Positions 1 through 7,165 of a stretch of 64,000 nucleotides of DNA are shown in pieces (within the stretch, counting starts at the first letter, position 1; the number at the start of each line of letters is the position of its first letter). The DNA is from Verrucomicrobiota bacterium (GTDB lineage Bacteria; Verrucomicrobiota; Verrucomicrobiia; Opitutales; Opitutaceae). The notes under the pieces are model-generated. The model searched no databases and had not been told where the DNA came from. It saw only the letters and a program-made list of their open reading frames with translations. The translations under genes were made by a program, and so were the position numbers. The DNA lies in NCBI GenBank assembly GCA_030601755.1, contig JAUWBF010000002.1, positions 1 through 64,000 on the forward strand, read 5' to 3'.

Positions 1-1
1 G

Positions 2-178
2 GCGTCACCGGATGGATTGTTGGAGACGCGGCTGTCGGCGTTCGATGCCGAGTCGAAGTCCTGGACGCTGCACCTGCAGCCCAAGTCGACCGATGCGAAG
101 ATGACGGGCAAGGTGGAGGTGCGGGTGGCGGTCAACGGCCACGAGACGACCTACACGGTGTTTGGTTTGGTGCGATGA
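2..178 (+). CDS. C-terminal end of an unrecognised protein (5' truncated by window edge)
   Basis: An open frame enters from the left edge and ends in TGA at 176-178. The last 58 residues alternate polar and hydrophobic positions and end in VNGHETTYTVFGLVR, which looks like beta strands. No catalytic motif is visible in this fragment. The stop overlaps the ATG of the rhodanese gene (ATGA), so the two are probably translationally coupled. In Verrucomicrobia such rhodanese/MauE pairs can follow a DUF1573-type protein; that identity is only a guess here. Confidence 0.55.
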   Translation, partial: ASPDGLLETRLSAFDAESKSWTLHLQPKSTDAKMTGKVEVRVAVNGHETTYTVFGLVR

Positions 179-600
179 GGACGGACCGGGCGAGCATGTG
201 CCGCGTGGCCGGTTGCCTGCTGTTGATCGCGGCGGTGCCGGCCGCGGTGTCGGCGTGGCTGGGCCGGGAAGCGCGGGGCGGTGCGCAGGCGGGGCAGGTG
301 ACGGTGGGCGTGGCGCACCAGTGGTCGCGCGTGCTGTGGGTCGATGCGCGTCCCGAGGAGGCTTTTGCGGTCGCGCACTGGCCGGACGCGGTGAACCTGA
401 CGCCGGCGAACTGGGACTCACAAATCGACGGGCTCATGGAGCGGTGGGAGCCGGGGCTGCGGATCGTGGTGTATTGCGACGACTCGGCCTGTGGCTCCAG
501 CGAGGCGGTGGCCGGCCGGCTGAGGCAGGAATATGGTTTGCCGGAGGTCCATGTGCTGACGGCGGGATGGGCCGGGCTGGTGGGGGAAGGCGAGCCATGA
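175..600 (+). CDS. Membrane-anchored rhodanese-like domain protein
   Basis: 141 residues. A hydrophobic stretch at about residues 10-28 looks like a signal anchor, which would place the domain outside the cytoplasm. The rest is a rhodanese fold: VDARPEEAFAVAHWPDAVNL (56-75) is the usual DxRxxxEFxxGHIpGAxNi region. IVVYCDDSACGSS (97-109) is the active-site loop, with Cys101 at the catalytic position and a second Cys106. Rhodaneses transfer sulfane sulfur or handle thiols. It overlaps the gene before and the gene after by ATGA, and the MauE-like partner with its CxC motif suggests a thiol-redox role in the envelope. Substrate unknown. Confidence 0.8.
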   Translation: MRTDRASMCRVAGCLLLIAAVPAAVSAWLGREARGGAQAGQVTVGVAHQWSRVLWVDARPEEAFAVAHWPDAVNLTPANWDSQIDGLMERWEPGLRIVVYCDDSACGSSEAVAGRLRQEYGLPEVHVLTAGWAGLVGEGEP

Positions 601-1013
601 GGAACGCGCTGCGTTGGATGGTGATCGTCGGGTTGGCCGCGGTCTTGGCGTGGTCGGGTCTGGCCAAGGTGGCTGACCCGGTGGCCTTTGTCTCTGCGAT
701 CCGGGGATTTCGCATCGTGGATGGAGGCGCGGCGTGGGTGCTGGCCTACTACCTGCCTTGGCTGGAGTTGGTGATCGCTGTCGCGCTGCTGGTTCCTCGC
801 TATGCGCGCGGTGCCATGCTGTTGGCGTTGGTTCTCTTTGTTGGCTTTGCGGTGCTGTGGGGAGTCACCTTGGTGAGAGGCCTGGACCCGCAATGCGGAT
901 GTTTTGGTAGCGGAGGCGAGGCATCGACGGTGTCGTCATTAATGCGTGCTATCGGCTTGGCGCTGTTGGCGCTATGGGCTTTGTGGCTTGGTGCGCCAGC
1001 CCCACGCCGGTAG
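597..1013 (+). CDS. MauE/DoxX-family redox-associated membrane protein
   Basis: 138 residues with about four hydrophobic helices (roughly 6-24, 45-67, 72-93 and 115-133). The motif DPQCGCFG (97-104; Cys100 and Cys102) lies between helices 3 and 4 and is typical of the MauE-like family, which supports disulfide formation or maturation of exported proteins. The ATG at 597 overlaps the TGA of the rhodanese gene, so this start is preferred over the longer upstream frame, which would read through the rhodanese. It is the last gene of the three-gene operon; no clear terminator follows before the IS66 scar. Confidence 0.8.
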   Translation: MRNALRWMVIVGLAAVLAWSGLAKVADPVAFVSAIRGFRIVDGGAAWVLAYYLPWLELVIAVALLVPRYARGAMLLALVLFVGFAVLWGVTLVRGLDPQCGCFGSGGEASTVSSLMRAIGLALLALWALWLGAPAPRR

Positions 1014-1105
1014 CCCGTCGATTTACATCGCTTGGTTTCGGTGGACGGGGATTACCGTAAGCGTCGCTTTCAGGTGCTCTTATGACACGATCCTACGGCA
1101 AGTCG

Positions 1106-1200
1106 GTTCGTAGACTGGTGACCACTACGAAGAGAGAACCGGTCGTAGTGGTGACCAGTTGGTCATCAACTGGTGACTACTACAAGGCAGGTCTACGAAC
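1106..1200. repeat. Nested inverted and direct repeats in the IS66 subterminal region
   Basis: An outer pair GTTCGTAGAC (1106-1115) and GTCTACGAAC (1191-1200) are perfect inverted repeats. Inside, ACTGGTGACCACTACGA (1114-1130) and TCGTAGTGGTGACCAGT (1143-1159) form a perfect 17-bp inverted pair. A third related copy, CAACTGGTGACTACTAC, begins at 1168, and ACCAGTTG/CAACTGGT makes another small stem. The block lies between the transposase stop and the terminal repeat. It may be a transposase-binding array or a transcription barrier. Confidence 0.75.
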
Positions 1201-1330
1201 GGGGTTTCCAGCGGGAGGGCAGCAGCGCGTCAAAGTCGTCCTGATTGCTCATGGACGGCAGGCGACCGAGCACGTCGCGCAGGTAGGCGAGCGGTTCGAA
1301 GCCGTGCCGAAGGCACGAGACGATGATCAT
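1193..1330 (-). pseudogene. IS66 transposase, C-terminal fragment
   Basis: On the minus strand the frame reads IIVSCLRHGFEPLAYLRDV followed by LGRLPSMSNQDDFDALLPSRWKP and a TAG stop at 1193-1195. This matches the conserved C-terminal tail of IS66 transposases (SCRRHG-DP-AYLRDVLTRLP, then a tryptophan-containing end). The catalytic DDE domain is missing. Upstream of about 1330 the frame continues only as unrelated sequence, so the fragment is non-functional. Confidence 0.7.
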
Positions 1331-1569
1331 TTCCCCAGATGGGGAGGCTTCCCGCGAGCAGTTCTGTATCTGTGAGTCGAATACGAACGGCTTGTCTGGA
1401 GAATGGACGGTGGGGCTAGATTTCTTGACAGTTCTAGGCACTAGACGTTCCAGCGCGTGCGTTTTCGTTCCAGTCGATGAAAAAATGGGAAAACTTAGGC
1501 TTCCACTAGCGCTAGGAGATCAGTCATTTGCATTTAAATTCACGTTTATTCCATTCTGGAGTAGCAGGT
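1331..1569. other. Intergenic scar sequence without a recognisable gene
   Basis: This stretch is clearly more AT-rich than its surroundings (for example 1480-1560) and has no frame with a recognisable protein. It lies between the IS66 remnant and the first tRNA-like 3' end. Base composition suggests acquired DNA left from an excised or decayed element. Nothing further can be assigned. Confidence 0.5.
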
Positions 1570-1593
1570 TTCGAATCCCGTTGACCGCCCCAT
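1570..1593 (+). repeat. tRNA-His 3'-end-like sequence, copy 1 (candidate att scar)
   Basis: TTCGAAT (1570-1576) equals a tRNA T-loop. It is followed by the 3' T-stem, an acceptor strand, C at the discriminator position and CCA (1590-1592). Discriminator C73 is the hallmark of tRNA-His. The five bases before the loop do not pair with CCCGT and no D- or anticodon arm precedes, so this is not a functional tRNA. Positions 1574-1593 are repeated exactly at 1747-1766. Duplicated tRNA 3' ends are typical of tyrosine-integrase attachment sites. Confidence 0.65.
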
Positions 1594-1746
1594 TTTTTCA
1601 CGGCCGCACAGGCGTGATGGTCGGAAATAGGTTCCGGGCGGAAAAACCGAGGGATAAGAAACCGCGAAGCGGGTTTGTGGAGCGCAGAGGAACGGGCGTC
1701 GCGGATGCGACGAGGGCGCAGCCCTGCAGGCCGTCAGGCCGAAGCC
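1594..1746. other. Segment between the two tRNA-like 3' ends; no gene
   Basis: About 150 bp flanked by the 20-bp direct repeats. It holds an imperfect hairpin (AAACCGC-GAA-GCGGGTTT near 1660-1677) and a run rich in CTGCAGG/CCGTCAGG words, but no plausible coding frame. It could be the residue of a small element or of a larger island that lost its interior. Confidence 0.45.
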
Positions 1747-1766
1747 AATCCCGTTGACCGCCCCAT
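1747..1766 (+). repeat. tRNA-His 3'-end-like sequence, copy 2 (candidate attR)
   Basis: This is an exact 20-bp copy of 1574-1593, the last part of a tRNA with C73 and CCA. Sequence upstream shows no tRNA body. It is followed directly by an intrinsic terminator, the arrangement expected downstream of a genuine tRNA gene. This copy therefore probably marks the original chromosomal junction of an integrated element, with the intact tRNA-His gene somewhere to the left of the window. Confidence 0.65.
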
Positions 1767-1772
1767 GTTCGG

Positions 1773-1804
1773 AAAGCCCGTCTGTTTCTTACGACGGGCT
1801 TTTT
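1773..1804 (+). terminator. Intrinsic terminator after the tRNA-like repeat
   Basis: AGCCCGTC (1775-1782) pairs with GACGGGCT (1793-1800) around a 10-base loop, flanked by AAA and followed by TTTT. It has no complete gene directly upstream now, which fits a terminator once belonging to the disrupted tRNA locus. Confidence 0.7.
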
Positions 1805-1883
1805 GTTGGGCGGAGATGTCGATGGTTGGCGTGGAAGGCGAATATCCGTTGGCGTTTTCAGCGGCCGAGAACATCGTGTCGTC

Positions 1884-2657
1884 ATGCGACGGTTTCGTCT
1901 GGTGACCTACAACATCGCGCACGGGCGCGGGCTGAACCCCATCCAAGGCACCACCACGCGGCGGCGGCTGCGCAGCAACCTGCTCAAGATCGCGCGCTTC
2001 CTCGATGAGCTCAAACCTGACGTCGTCGCGCTGCAGGAGATCGACGAGAATTCCCTTTGGGCGGGCAACTTCGACCACCTCGAGTTCCTGCGCGAGTTCG
2101 GCAATTTCCCCCACGCCGTCTTCGGCATCAACAACCGCCGCGCCGGCCTCATCAACCTCAGCTACGGCAACGCCATCCTCTCGCACCACCCGATCGGCGA
2201 GTGGGAGAACATCGCCTTTGGCAACCGCCAGCTCGGCGAAAAGGGTTTTCTCTTCGCCGAGGTCGAGGCCTACGGGCGGCACGTGCCGGTGGCCAATCTT
2301 CACCTCCACTACCGATCGCGTCGCCACCGGCTCGACCAGGTCGCGCGCGTGTTCAGCTACCTGCACGCCAAGCAGGCGGCCGGCGCGCCGCATTGGAGCG
2401 TGCCGCCGGTGGTCTGCGGCGACTTCAACGCTGCCGGCGGCCCGCACGACGCGCCCGGCCGCCTGCTCGCGGAGATGGAGCACTTCGGCGGCTATGCGTT
2501 GCATCCGGCGGGCGGGCGCACGTTTCCCTCGCCGCTGCCGACGCGCCTGCTGGACTTCGTGTTGGTGCCGGCGCACTGCCGCGTGGTTCGCAGCGAGGTG
2601 CTGCCGTGCTGGCTCTCGGACCACCGGCCGGTGTTGGTCGAGATCGCGCTGGACTGA
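1884..2657 (+). CDS. Endonuclease/exonuclease/phosphatase (EEP) family protein
   Basis: 257 residues from ATG 1884. This start puts the family's first strand at the N-terminus (MRRFRLVTYNIAHGRG); the longer frame upstream runs into the terminator region. Motifs of the DNase I-like fold are in order: TYNIAHG with the metal-site Asn, DVVALQEID with the catalytic Glu, NLHLHY, CGDFNA, LLDFVLV and the terminal SDHRPV with the catalytic His. Members cleave phosphodiester or phosphomonoester bonds of nucleic acids, inositides or sphingolipids. No signal peptide is seen, so it is probably cytoplasmic. The substrate cannot be inferred. Confidence 0.85.
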   Translation: MRRFRLVTYNIAHGRGLNPIQGTTTRRRLRSNLLKIARFLDELKPDVVALQEIDENSLWAGNFDHLEFLREFGNFPHAVFGINNRRAGLINLSYGNAILSHHPIGEWENIAFGNRQLGEKGFLFAEVEAYGRHVPVANLHLHYRSRRHRLDQVARVFSYLHAKQAAGAPHWSVPPVVCGDFNAAGGPHDAPGRLLAEMEHFGGYALHPAGGRTFPSPLPTRLLDFVLVPAHCRVVRSEVLPCWLSDHRPVLVEIALD

Positions 2658-2712
2658 CCCGCACTCGCCCGCCGTGCGCTCCCGCGGCGACCCGGCCCCA
2701 CCACCGGCATCA

Positions 2713-2743
2713 GCAAAGAGTAACCCATTAGGTTACTCTTTGC
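2713..2743. repeat. GTNAC palindromic element, intergenic copy
   Basis: A 13-bp arm GCAAAGAGTAACC and its exact complement GGTTACTCTTTGC surround the 5-base centre CATTA. The same element is found inside the pabB coding sequence. Here it lies between the EEP gene and trpA. Confidence 0.85.
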
Positions 2744-2771
2744 CCGGCCCGCGCACCTCTGGGAAAACTTC

Positions 2772-2796
2772 AAGAGTAACCCAATGGGTTACTCTT
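2772..2796. repeat. GTNAC palindromic element, second intergenic copy
   Basis: Perfect 12-bp arms AAGAGTAACCCA and TGGGTTACTCTT surround a single A. It lies 28 bp after the previous copy. On the minus strand a frame through it would read KSNPLGYS, the same phase as the in-gene copies. Confidence 0.85.
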
Positions 2797-2910
2797 TGGC
2801 ATGCGTGGACGACGGTATGTGGGGTGGTGGGTGAGGCGCACGGGCGGGGGTGTGCGGATGCAAAAATCGCTTTGCACCACGCGGCGGTTTTTGCGGCGAT
2901 GGGCGCTTCC

Positions 2911-3714
2911 ATGGACCGCATTGCCCAAGCCTTCGCACGTTGCCGCTCTGAAAACCGCGCCGCCTTTGTCGCCTACCTGTGCGCCGGCGATCCGGATCTG
3001 GAGACCTCGCTCGAGGCCTGCCGCGCGCTTCTGCGCAATGGCGTCGACGTGCTCGAGCTCGGCGTGCCGTTCTCCGATCCGCTGGCGGACGGCCTGACCA
3101 ACCAGCTCGCCGCGCAACGCGCCCTCGAGAGCGGCATGACCGCCGCCAAGGTCTTTCAACTCGTGCGCACCCTCCGCGCAGAGTTCCCCGCGACGCCGCT
3201 GGTGTCCTACACTTACTACAACCTCGTTTTCTCCAACGGCGTCGACGACTACGTGCGCGCCGCCGCCGAGGCCGGCGTGGACGGCCTGCTCACGCTCGAC
3301 ATGCCGCCCGAGGAGTCCGACGAGGTCGCGGCCGCCTGCTCCAAGCACGGCGTGAAGACGGTCTTCATCGTCGCGCCCACCACGCCCGAGTCGCGCCTCG
3401 ACGCGATCACCGCGGCCGCGACCGGCTTCATCTACTACGTCTCCCGCGAGGGCGTGACCGGCGTGCGCGACGCGGTCGCCGCCAACATCCCCGAGGCCAT
3501 GGCCGCGATCAAGGCCCACACGAAGCTGCCCGTCGTGGTCGGCTTCGGCATCGGCAAACGCGAGCACGTCGCCGAGGTCGCCAAGCACGCCGATGGCGTC
3601 GTCGTCGGCAGCGCGCTGGTCAACGTGATCCGCGACAATCTCGCCGACCGCGCCAAGATCGGCCCGGCCATGGCCGCCAAGGCCGCCGACCTTACCGCCG
3701 GCGTGAAGCGCTGA
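2911..3714 (+). CDS. trpA: Tryptophan synthase alpha chain
   Basis: 267 residues, normal for TrpA (about 268). It cleaves indole-3-glycerol phosphate to indole and glyceraldehyde 3-phosphate in complex with TrpB. Visible motifs: AYLCAGDPD near the N-terminus, LELGVPFSDPLADG with the catalytic Glu and Asp, TYYN, GLLTLDMP, FIYYVSREGVTG and the phosphate-binding VVGFGIGKREH and GVVVGSALV. The usual PT after LADG is LT here. ATG 2911 aligns with the family N-terminus; an in-frame ATG at 2899 would add four residues. No trp neighbours are present, so the gene is detached from any trp operon within this window. Confidence 0.95.
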   Translation: MDRIAQAFARCRSENRAAFVAYLCAGDPDLETSLEACRALLRNGVDVLELGVPFSDPLADGLTNQLAAQRALESGMTAAKVFQLVRTLRAEFPATPLVSYTYYNLVFSNGVDDYVRAAAEAGVDGLLTLDMPPEESDEVAAACSKHGVKTVFIVAPTTPESRLDAITAAATGFIYYVSREGVTGVRDAVAANIPEAMAAIKAHTKLPVVVGFGIGKREHVAEVAKHADGVVVGSALVNVIRDNLADRAKIGPAMAAKAADLTAGVKR

Positions 3715-3772
3715 GGCGGTCCCCGCCGCGTGATTGGCGGCAAGTCTCGCCCCGCCCCACGCGCGCGTCGCC

Positions 3773-5896
3773 TCACCACGCCGCCAGCAGCGTGCGCACC
3801 TCGTTGGCGGCCTGCAGCAGGCGGCGGTGCAAGCCGTCCGCGCCATCGGCCGACGGCGGTGGCAAGGTGTCGATCTCGGTCACCAGCCGCGAGGCCGCCG
3901 CGTGGTCCGGCGACTCCGCGTGTCCGCACGAGCGCGCCAGCAACTCCAATCCGCGGTCGATGGCGGCGACCACCGGCGCGCACTCCGGCGGCAGCGCGTC
4001 GGGGCCGTGGCCGGCGCGGGCGAGCAGCAGGTTGGCCACGCGCAGCAGGCGCTGGTTGCCGTGGGCGAACGCGGCGGCGCGGCGGGCTTCGTCGGCGTGC
4101 GCGCGGTCCGGCGCGAGGGTGTTGAGCGCGGTGAACACGCCCGCGGCGGCCCGCTCGGCGGCGCGTTTCGACGCGATGAGGTCGTCGTCCAGCTCGGGGC
4201 CGCGTGGCAGACGCGCGACCACGTGCGCGACGTAGGCGCGGGAGGCCTCGAAGGCGCGACCGAGTTTTTCGCGCAGGCGCTTGTGTTCATCCACCGGCCA
4301 AAGGCGCGCCGCCGCCAGCAACGTCGCCAGGCCCGCGCCCAGCGTGATTGCGACCCGCTCGACGACCAGCGCCGGCGAGGTCGTCTCATGCAGGCCGAGC
4401 AGCAGCATCACGAAGATGGTGACGCTGAACACCGAGACCGCGTAGCGGCGCTTGATGTGGTAGGCGAAGACGAACACCCCCGCGCCGATGCCAAGGATGC
4501 GCAGCGGCAACGGCACCTCGATCAACAGCAGCAATCCGGCGACGACCGCGCCGGCCAGCGTTCCCCAGGTGCGCTGCAACGCGCGGGCCTGAGTCGCTCC
4601 GTAGTCGGGTTGCAACACGACGAACATCGTCAGCGGCAGCCAGTAGCCGTGGTGCAGGTGAAAGTGTTTCCAAATGAGCACGCCGGCCGCGGTGACGCAG
4701 GCGAGGCGCAGCGCGTAGCGCACCAGCAGCGGATCGACGCGGCGCGAGAGGTTGAGCGACGCGGCCAGCGGACGCAGTTGCCAAGTCTCGAGGTCGAGCA
4801 GCTCGCGCGGGAAGCGCAACGTGTCCGCTCGGCGGTCGACGATGGGCGTCAGCAGCGCGGAGATCTCCGCGGGCAGGGCGGCGAGCTGAGTCCAGACCTC
4901 GTTTAGCGAGGGCTCGGCGGCGGCCTTGGCGTTGACGGCGTGGAGGCGCGCGCGGGTGGTGTCGATCAGCGAGCCCAGCCGGTTGAGCCGGGCCTCGCAG
5001 GCGGCCAGGTGGGCGGGGTCGCGCGAGACGATCGCGACGGCGACGGAGCGGGCGCAGTTGGTCAGGTTGGTGAAGAGCGGCTCGAGTGAGGGAGCCAGGC
5101 GGCGGCGCAGTTCGGGGCCGCCGCAGCCGTCGAACGCCGTGACCACCGACACCGCGCGGGTGGCGACGCGGGCGGCCAGCAGGTTGAGCCGGTCGAGCTT
5201 GGCGACCACGTCGGGATCGTGACGACGGCCGGCGTTGGCGAGCACCTCGCGGGCCTGGTCGACGGATTGGCGCACGGCGTTCTCGGCCTCGACGAGGCGC
5301 GCGGCCGAAGCGCGGTCGCCGTCGAGGCAGAGCGCGCAGACGTCGGCCGCGCGCGCCCAGCTGTTGCCCACCGCCTGACGCAGCGGATGGCGGGCACGCC
5401 ACGGCCAGAGGCAGGTCTGTATCGACAATCCAATGACGCCGCCAAGCAGCGCGCCGAGCACCGCCGGTCCCTGTCCGAACTCCGGGTGGGCGAGGCCGAG
5501 CAGGAAGAGCAGCGAGGTGCTGACGATCATGCCCAGCGCGTATTCCGGGCAAAGGTGGCGCCAGAGGGCCGCGCCGAGCGCGACCAGCGCGGTGCCCGCC
5601 AGCGCGAGCGGCAGCACGCCGGCCGTGGCGATGCCGAGCGCGGAGCAACCCATGAGCACGAGCGTGAGCGCGCCGAGCAGCAGGAAGCGGATGGGGTAGG
5701 CGCCGCGCACGTCGAGCTGGGCGACGTTTTGCGCGGCGATGGCCGCGAACACGGCCGAGACCGGCAGGCCGACGGTGGATTCGAGCACCAGCGGCACGAG
5801 AAACGCGGCGGTCGCCCGGGCGGCGCGGGCGAGGTCGGGCTTGAGGGAGACCGTTCCGAGCGAGGCGAGCGGCGAGTGGCGTCGGGCGGTGTCCAT
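3773..5896 (-). CDS. FUSC-family inner-membrane protein (aromatic acid exporter-like)
   Basis: 707 residues. It has two hydrophobic blocks, about residues 25-160 and 395-505, each of several membrane helices, and a charged helical region after each. This is the duplicated layout of the FUSC/YccS/AaeB group. The second block has LRLACVTAAGVLIWKHFHL and YWLPLTMFVVLQPDYGAT, a recognisable FUSC signature (W-P-T/M-----P--GAT). Known relatives export aromatic acids or fusaric acid with membrane-fusion partners; none lies next to this gene. Both flanking genes are in separate functional classes. Substrate unknown. Confidence 0.8.
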   Translation of the reverse strand: MDTARRHSPLASLGTVSLKPDLARAARATAAFLVPLVLESTVGLPVSAVFAAIAAQNVAQLDVRGAYPIRFLLLGALTLVLMGCSALGIATAGVLPLALAGTALVALGAALWRHLCPEYALGMIVSTSLLFLLGLAHPEFGQGPAVLGALLGGVIGLSIQTCLWPWRARHPLRQAVGNSWARAADVCALCLDGDRASAARLVEAENAVRQSVDQAREVLANAGRRHDPDVVAKLDRLNLLAARVATRAVSVVTAFDGCGGPELRRRLAPSLEPLFTNLTNCARSVAVAIVSRDPAHLAACEARLNRLGSLIDTTRARLHAVNAKAAAEPSLNEVWTQLAALPAEISALLTPIVDRRADTLRFPRELLDLETWQLRPLAASLNLSRRVDPLLVRYALRLACVTAAGVLIWKHFHLHHGYWLPLTMFVVLQPDYGATQARALQRTWGTLAGAVVAGLLLLIEVPLPLRILGIGAGVFVFAYHIKRRYAVSVFSVTIFVMLLLGLHETTSPALVVERVAITLGAGLATLLAAARLWPVDEHKRLREKLGRAFEASRAYVAHVVARLPRGPELDDDLIASKRAAERAAAGVFTALNTLAPDRAHADEARRAAAFAHGNQRLLRVANLLLARAGHGPDALPPECAPVVAAIDRGLELLARSCGHAESPDHAAASRLVTEIDTLPPPSADGADGLHRRLLQAANEVRTLLAAW

Positions 5897-5923
5897 GGGC
5901 GGCGGGGAAGGGCGGGAGGGCGG

Positions 5924-7024
5924 TCAGTCCGCCGCCGCGGGGCCGGCGTAGACGCCGCCGCCGAGCAGGCGTTCTCCGTCGTGGATCGCGAGGATCTGGC
6001 CGGCGGCGAGTCCGCGTTGTGGCTGGTCGAACTTGACGAGGGCGGTGTCGGGTCCGTCGGGGATGAACTCCATGGCGACGCGCGGATCGCGGTAGCGCAC
6101 GCGGCCCTCGAGTCTGCGAGGCGCGGTGACCGGGTCGCCGTTCCAGCGCAGGGAGTGAACGCGGGCCGTGGTCTGGAAAAGCCCGGGCGCGTCGGGCGCG
6201 TCGAAGGCCACCAGCAGCGCGTGGTCGGCGGCGCGTTTGCCGACGACGACGTAGGCCCGGCCGTCGGTGTTGGACGGCACGCCGATGCCCTTGCGCTGGC
6301 CGAGGGTGAAGTAGTGCAGCCCGCGGTGTTCGCCGAGCACGGCGCCGTCGGTGGCGCGCACGATGGGGCCGGGGTGGTCGGGCACGTATTGGCGCAAAAA
6401 GTCCTGCATCTTCACCTGGCCGATGAAGCAGATGCCCTGACTGTCCTTCTTGGTCGCGGTGGCGAGGCCGGCCTCGGCGGCGAGGCGGCGCAGCTCGGGC
6501 TTGGCGAGGTCGCCGATGGGGAAGCGCGCGTCGGCGAGCTGCTCCTGCGAGAGCAGGGCGAGGAAGTAGGACTGATCCTTGTTCTTGTCCGCGCCCTCGA
6601 GCAGGGAAAAGCGTCCGTCGGGCAACACGCCGCGACGCGCGTAGTGGCCGGTGGCGACGGCGTCGAAGCCGTGGTCGCGCGCCCACTGGCGGAAGACGCC
6701 GAACTTGATCTCGCGGTTGCACATGATGTCGGGGTTGGGTGTCAGGCCCGACTTGTATCCGTCGAGTAGATACGCGACGACGCGCTCGCGGTAGTCGTCC
6801 ATGAGGTTGACGACGCGGAAGGGGATGCCGAGGCGGTCGGCGACGGCGCGCGCGTCGACGATGTCCTGTTCCCAAGGGCAGTCGCCGATGATGTTGTCCT
6901 CGTTGATCCAGTTCTTCATGTAGGCCGCCTCGATGTCGCACCCCTCGCGCTGGAGCAGGAGGGCGGCGACCGAGCTGTCCACGCCGCCGGAGAGGGCGAC
7001 GAGGGTTTTGGAACGGGAGGACAT
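5924..7024 (-). CDS. mnmA: tRNA-uridine 2-sulfurtransferase
   Basis: 366 residues from ATG 7024. It thiolates U34 at position 2 in tRNAs for Lys, Glu and Gln using a persulfide relay. Motifs: the PP-loop [12 protein letters not shown] at the N-terminus binds [16 protein letters not shown] carries the first catalytic Cys; [10 protein letters not shown] carries the second. The C-terminal beta-barrel is complete and ends GGGVYAG. The start is chosen because [14 protein letters not shown] is the usual N-terminus; upstream in-frame codons add unrelated sequence. The FUSC gene lies 27 bp downstream on the same strand. Confidence 0.97.
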   Translation of the reverse strand: MSSRSKTLVALSGGVDSSVAALLLQREGCDIEAAYMKNWINEDNIIGDCPWEQDIVDARAVADRLGIPFRVVNLMDDYRERVVAYLLDGYKSGLTPNPDIMCNREIKFGVFRQWARDHGFDAVATGHYARRGVLPDGRFSLLEGADKNKDQSYFLALLSQEQLADARFPIGDLAKPELRRLAAEAGLATATKKDSQGICFIGQVKMQDFLRQYVPDHPGPIVRATDGAVLGEHRGLHYFTLGQRKGIGVPSNTDGRAYVVVGKRAADHALLVAFDAPDAPGLFQTTARVHSLRWNGDPVTAPRRLEGRVRYRDPRVAMEFIPDGPDTALVKFDQPQRGLAAGQILAIHDGERLLGGGVYAGPAAAD

Positions 7025-7165
7025 GGGGCGATTACCGGTGGCGACGGGGGGCGGGTTGTCAACCGGTAGTCTATGGGCGGCGCGCGGGTGACCGCGAAGC
7101 GCGCCGGCGGGGAATTCGCTCTTGTCCATGAGGTGGCACGAAGAATGATGTGCGTCCCGCATCTT

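Larger units (their letters stand above)
1057..1330. mobile_element. Remnant of an IS66-family insertion sequence (one end only)
   Basis: GTAAGCGTCGCTTTCAGGTGC at 1057 resembles IS66-family terminal inverted repeats, which commonly begin GTAAGCG. About 135 bp inward lies the C-terminus of an IS66 transposase on the minus strand, in the orientation expected if 1057 is the 3' end of the element. The transposase homology breaks off near 1330 and no opposite end, tnpA or tnpB is visible. This is therefore a deletion scar, not an active element. Confidence 0.7.

Noticed and set aside
4386-6941. Long minus-strand frame of 851 codons across the FUSC and mnmA genes
   Set aside because: It is arginine- and proline-rich shadow coding in another frame of GC-rich DNA; the FUSC and MnmA frames carry family motifs.
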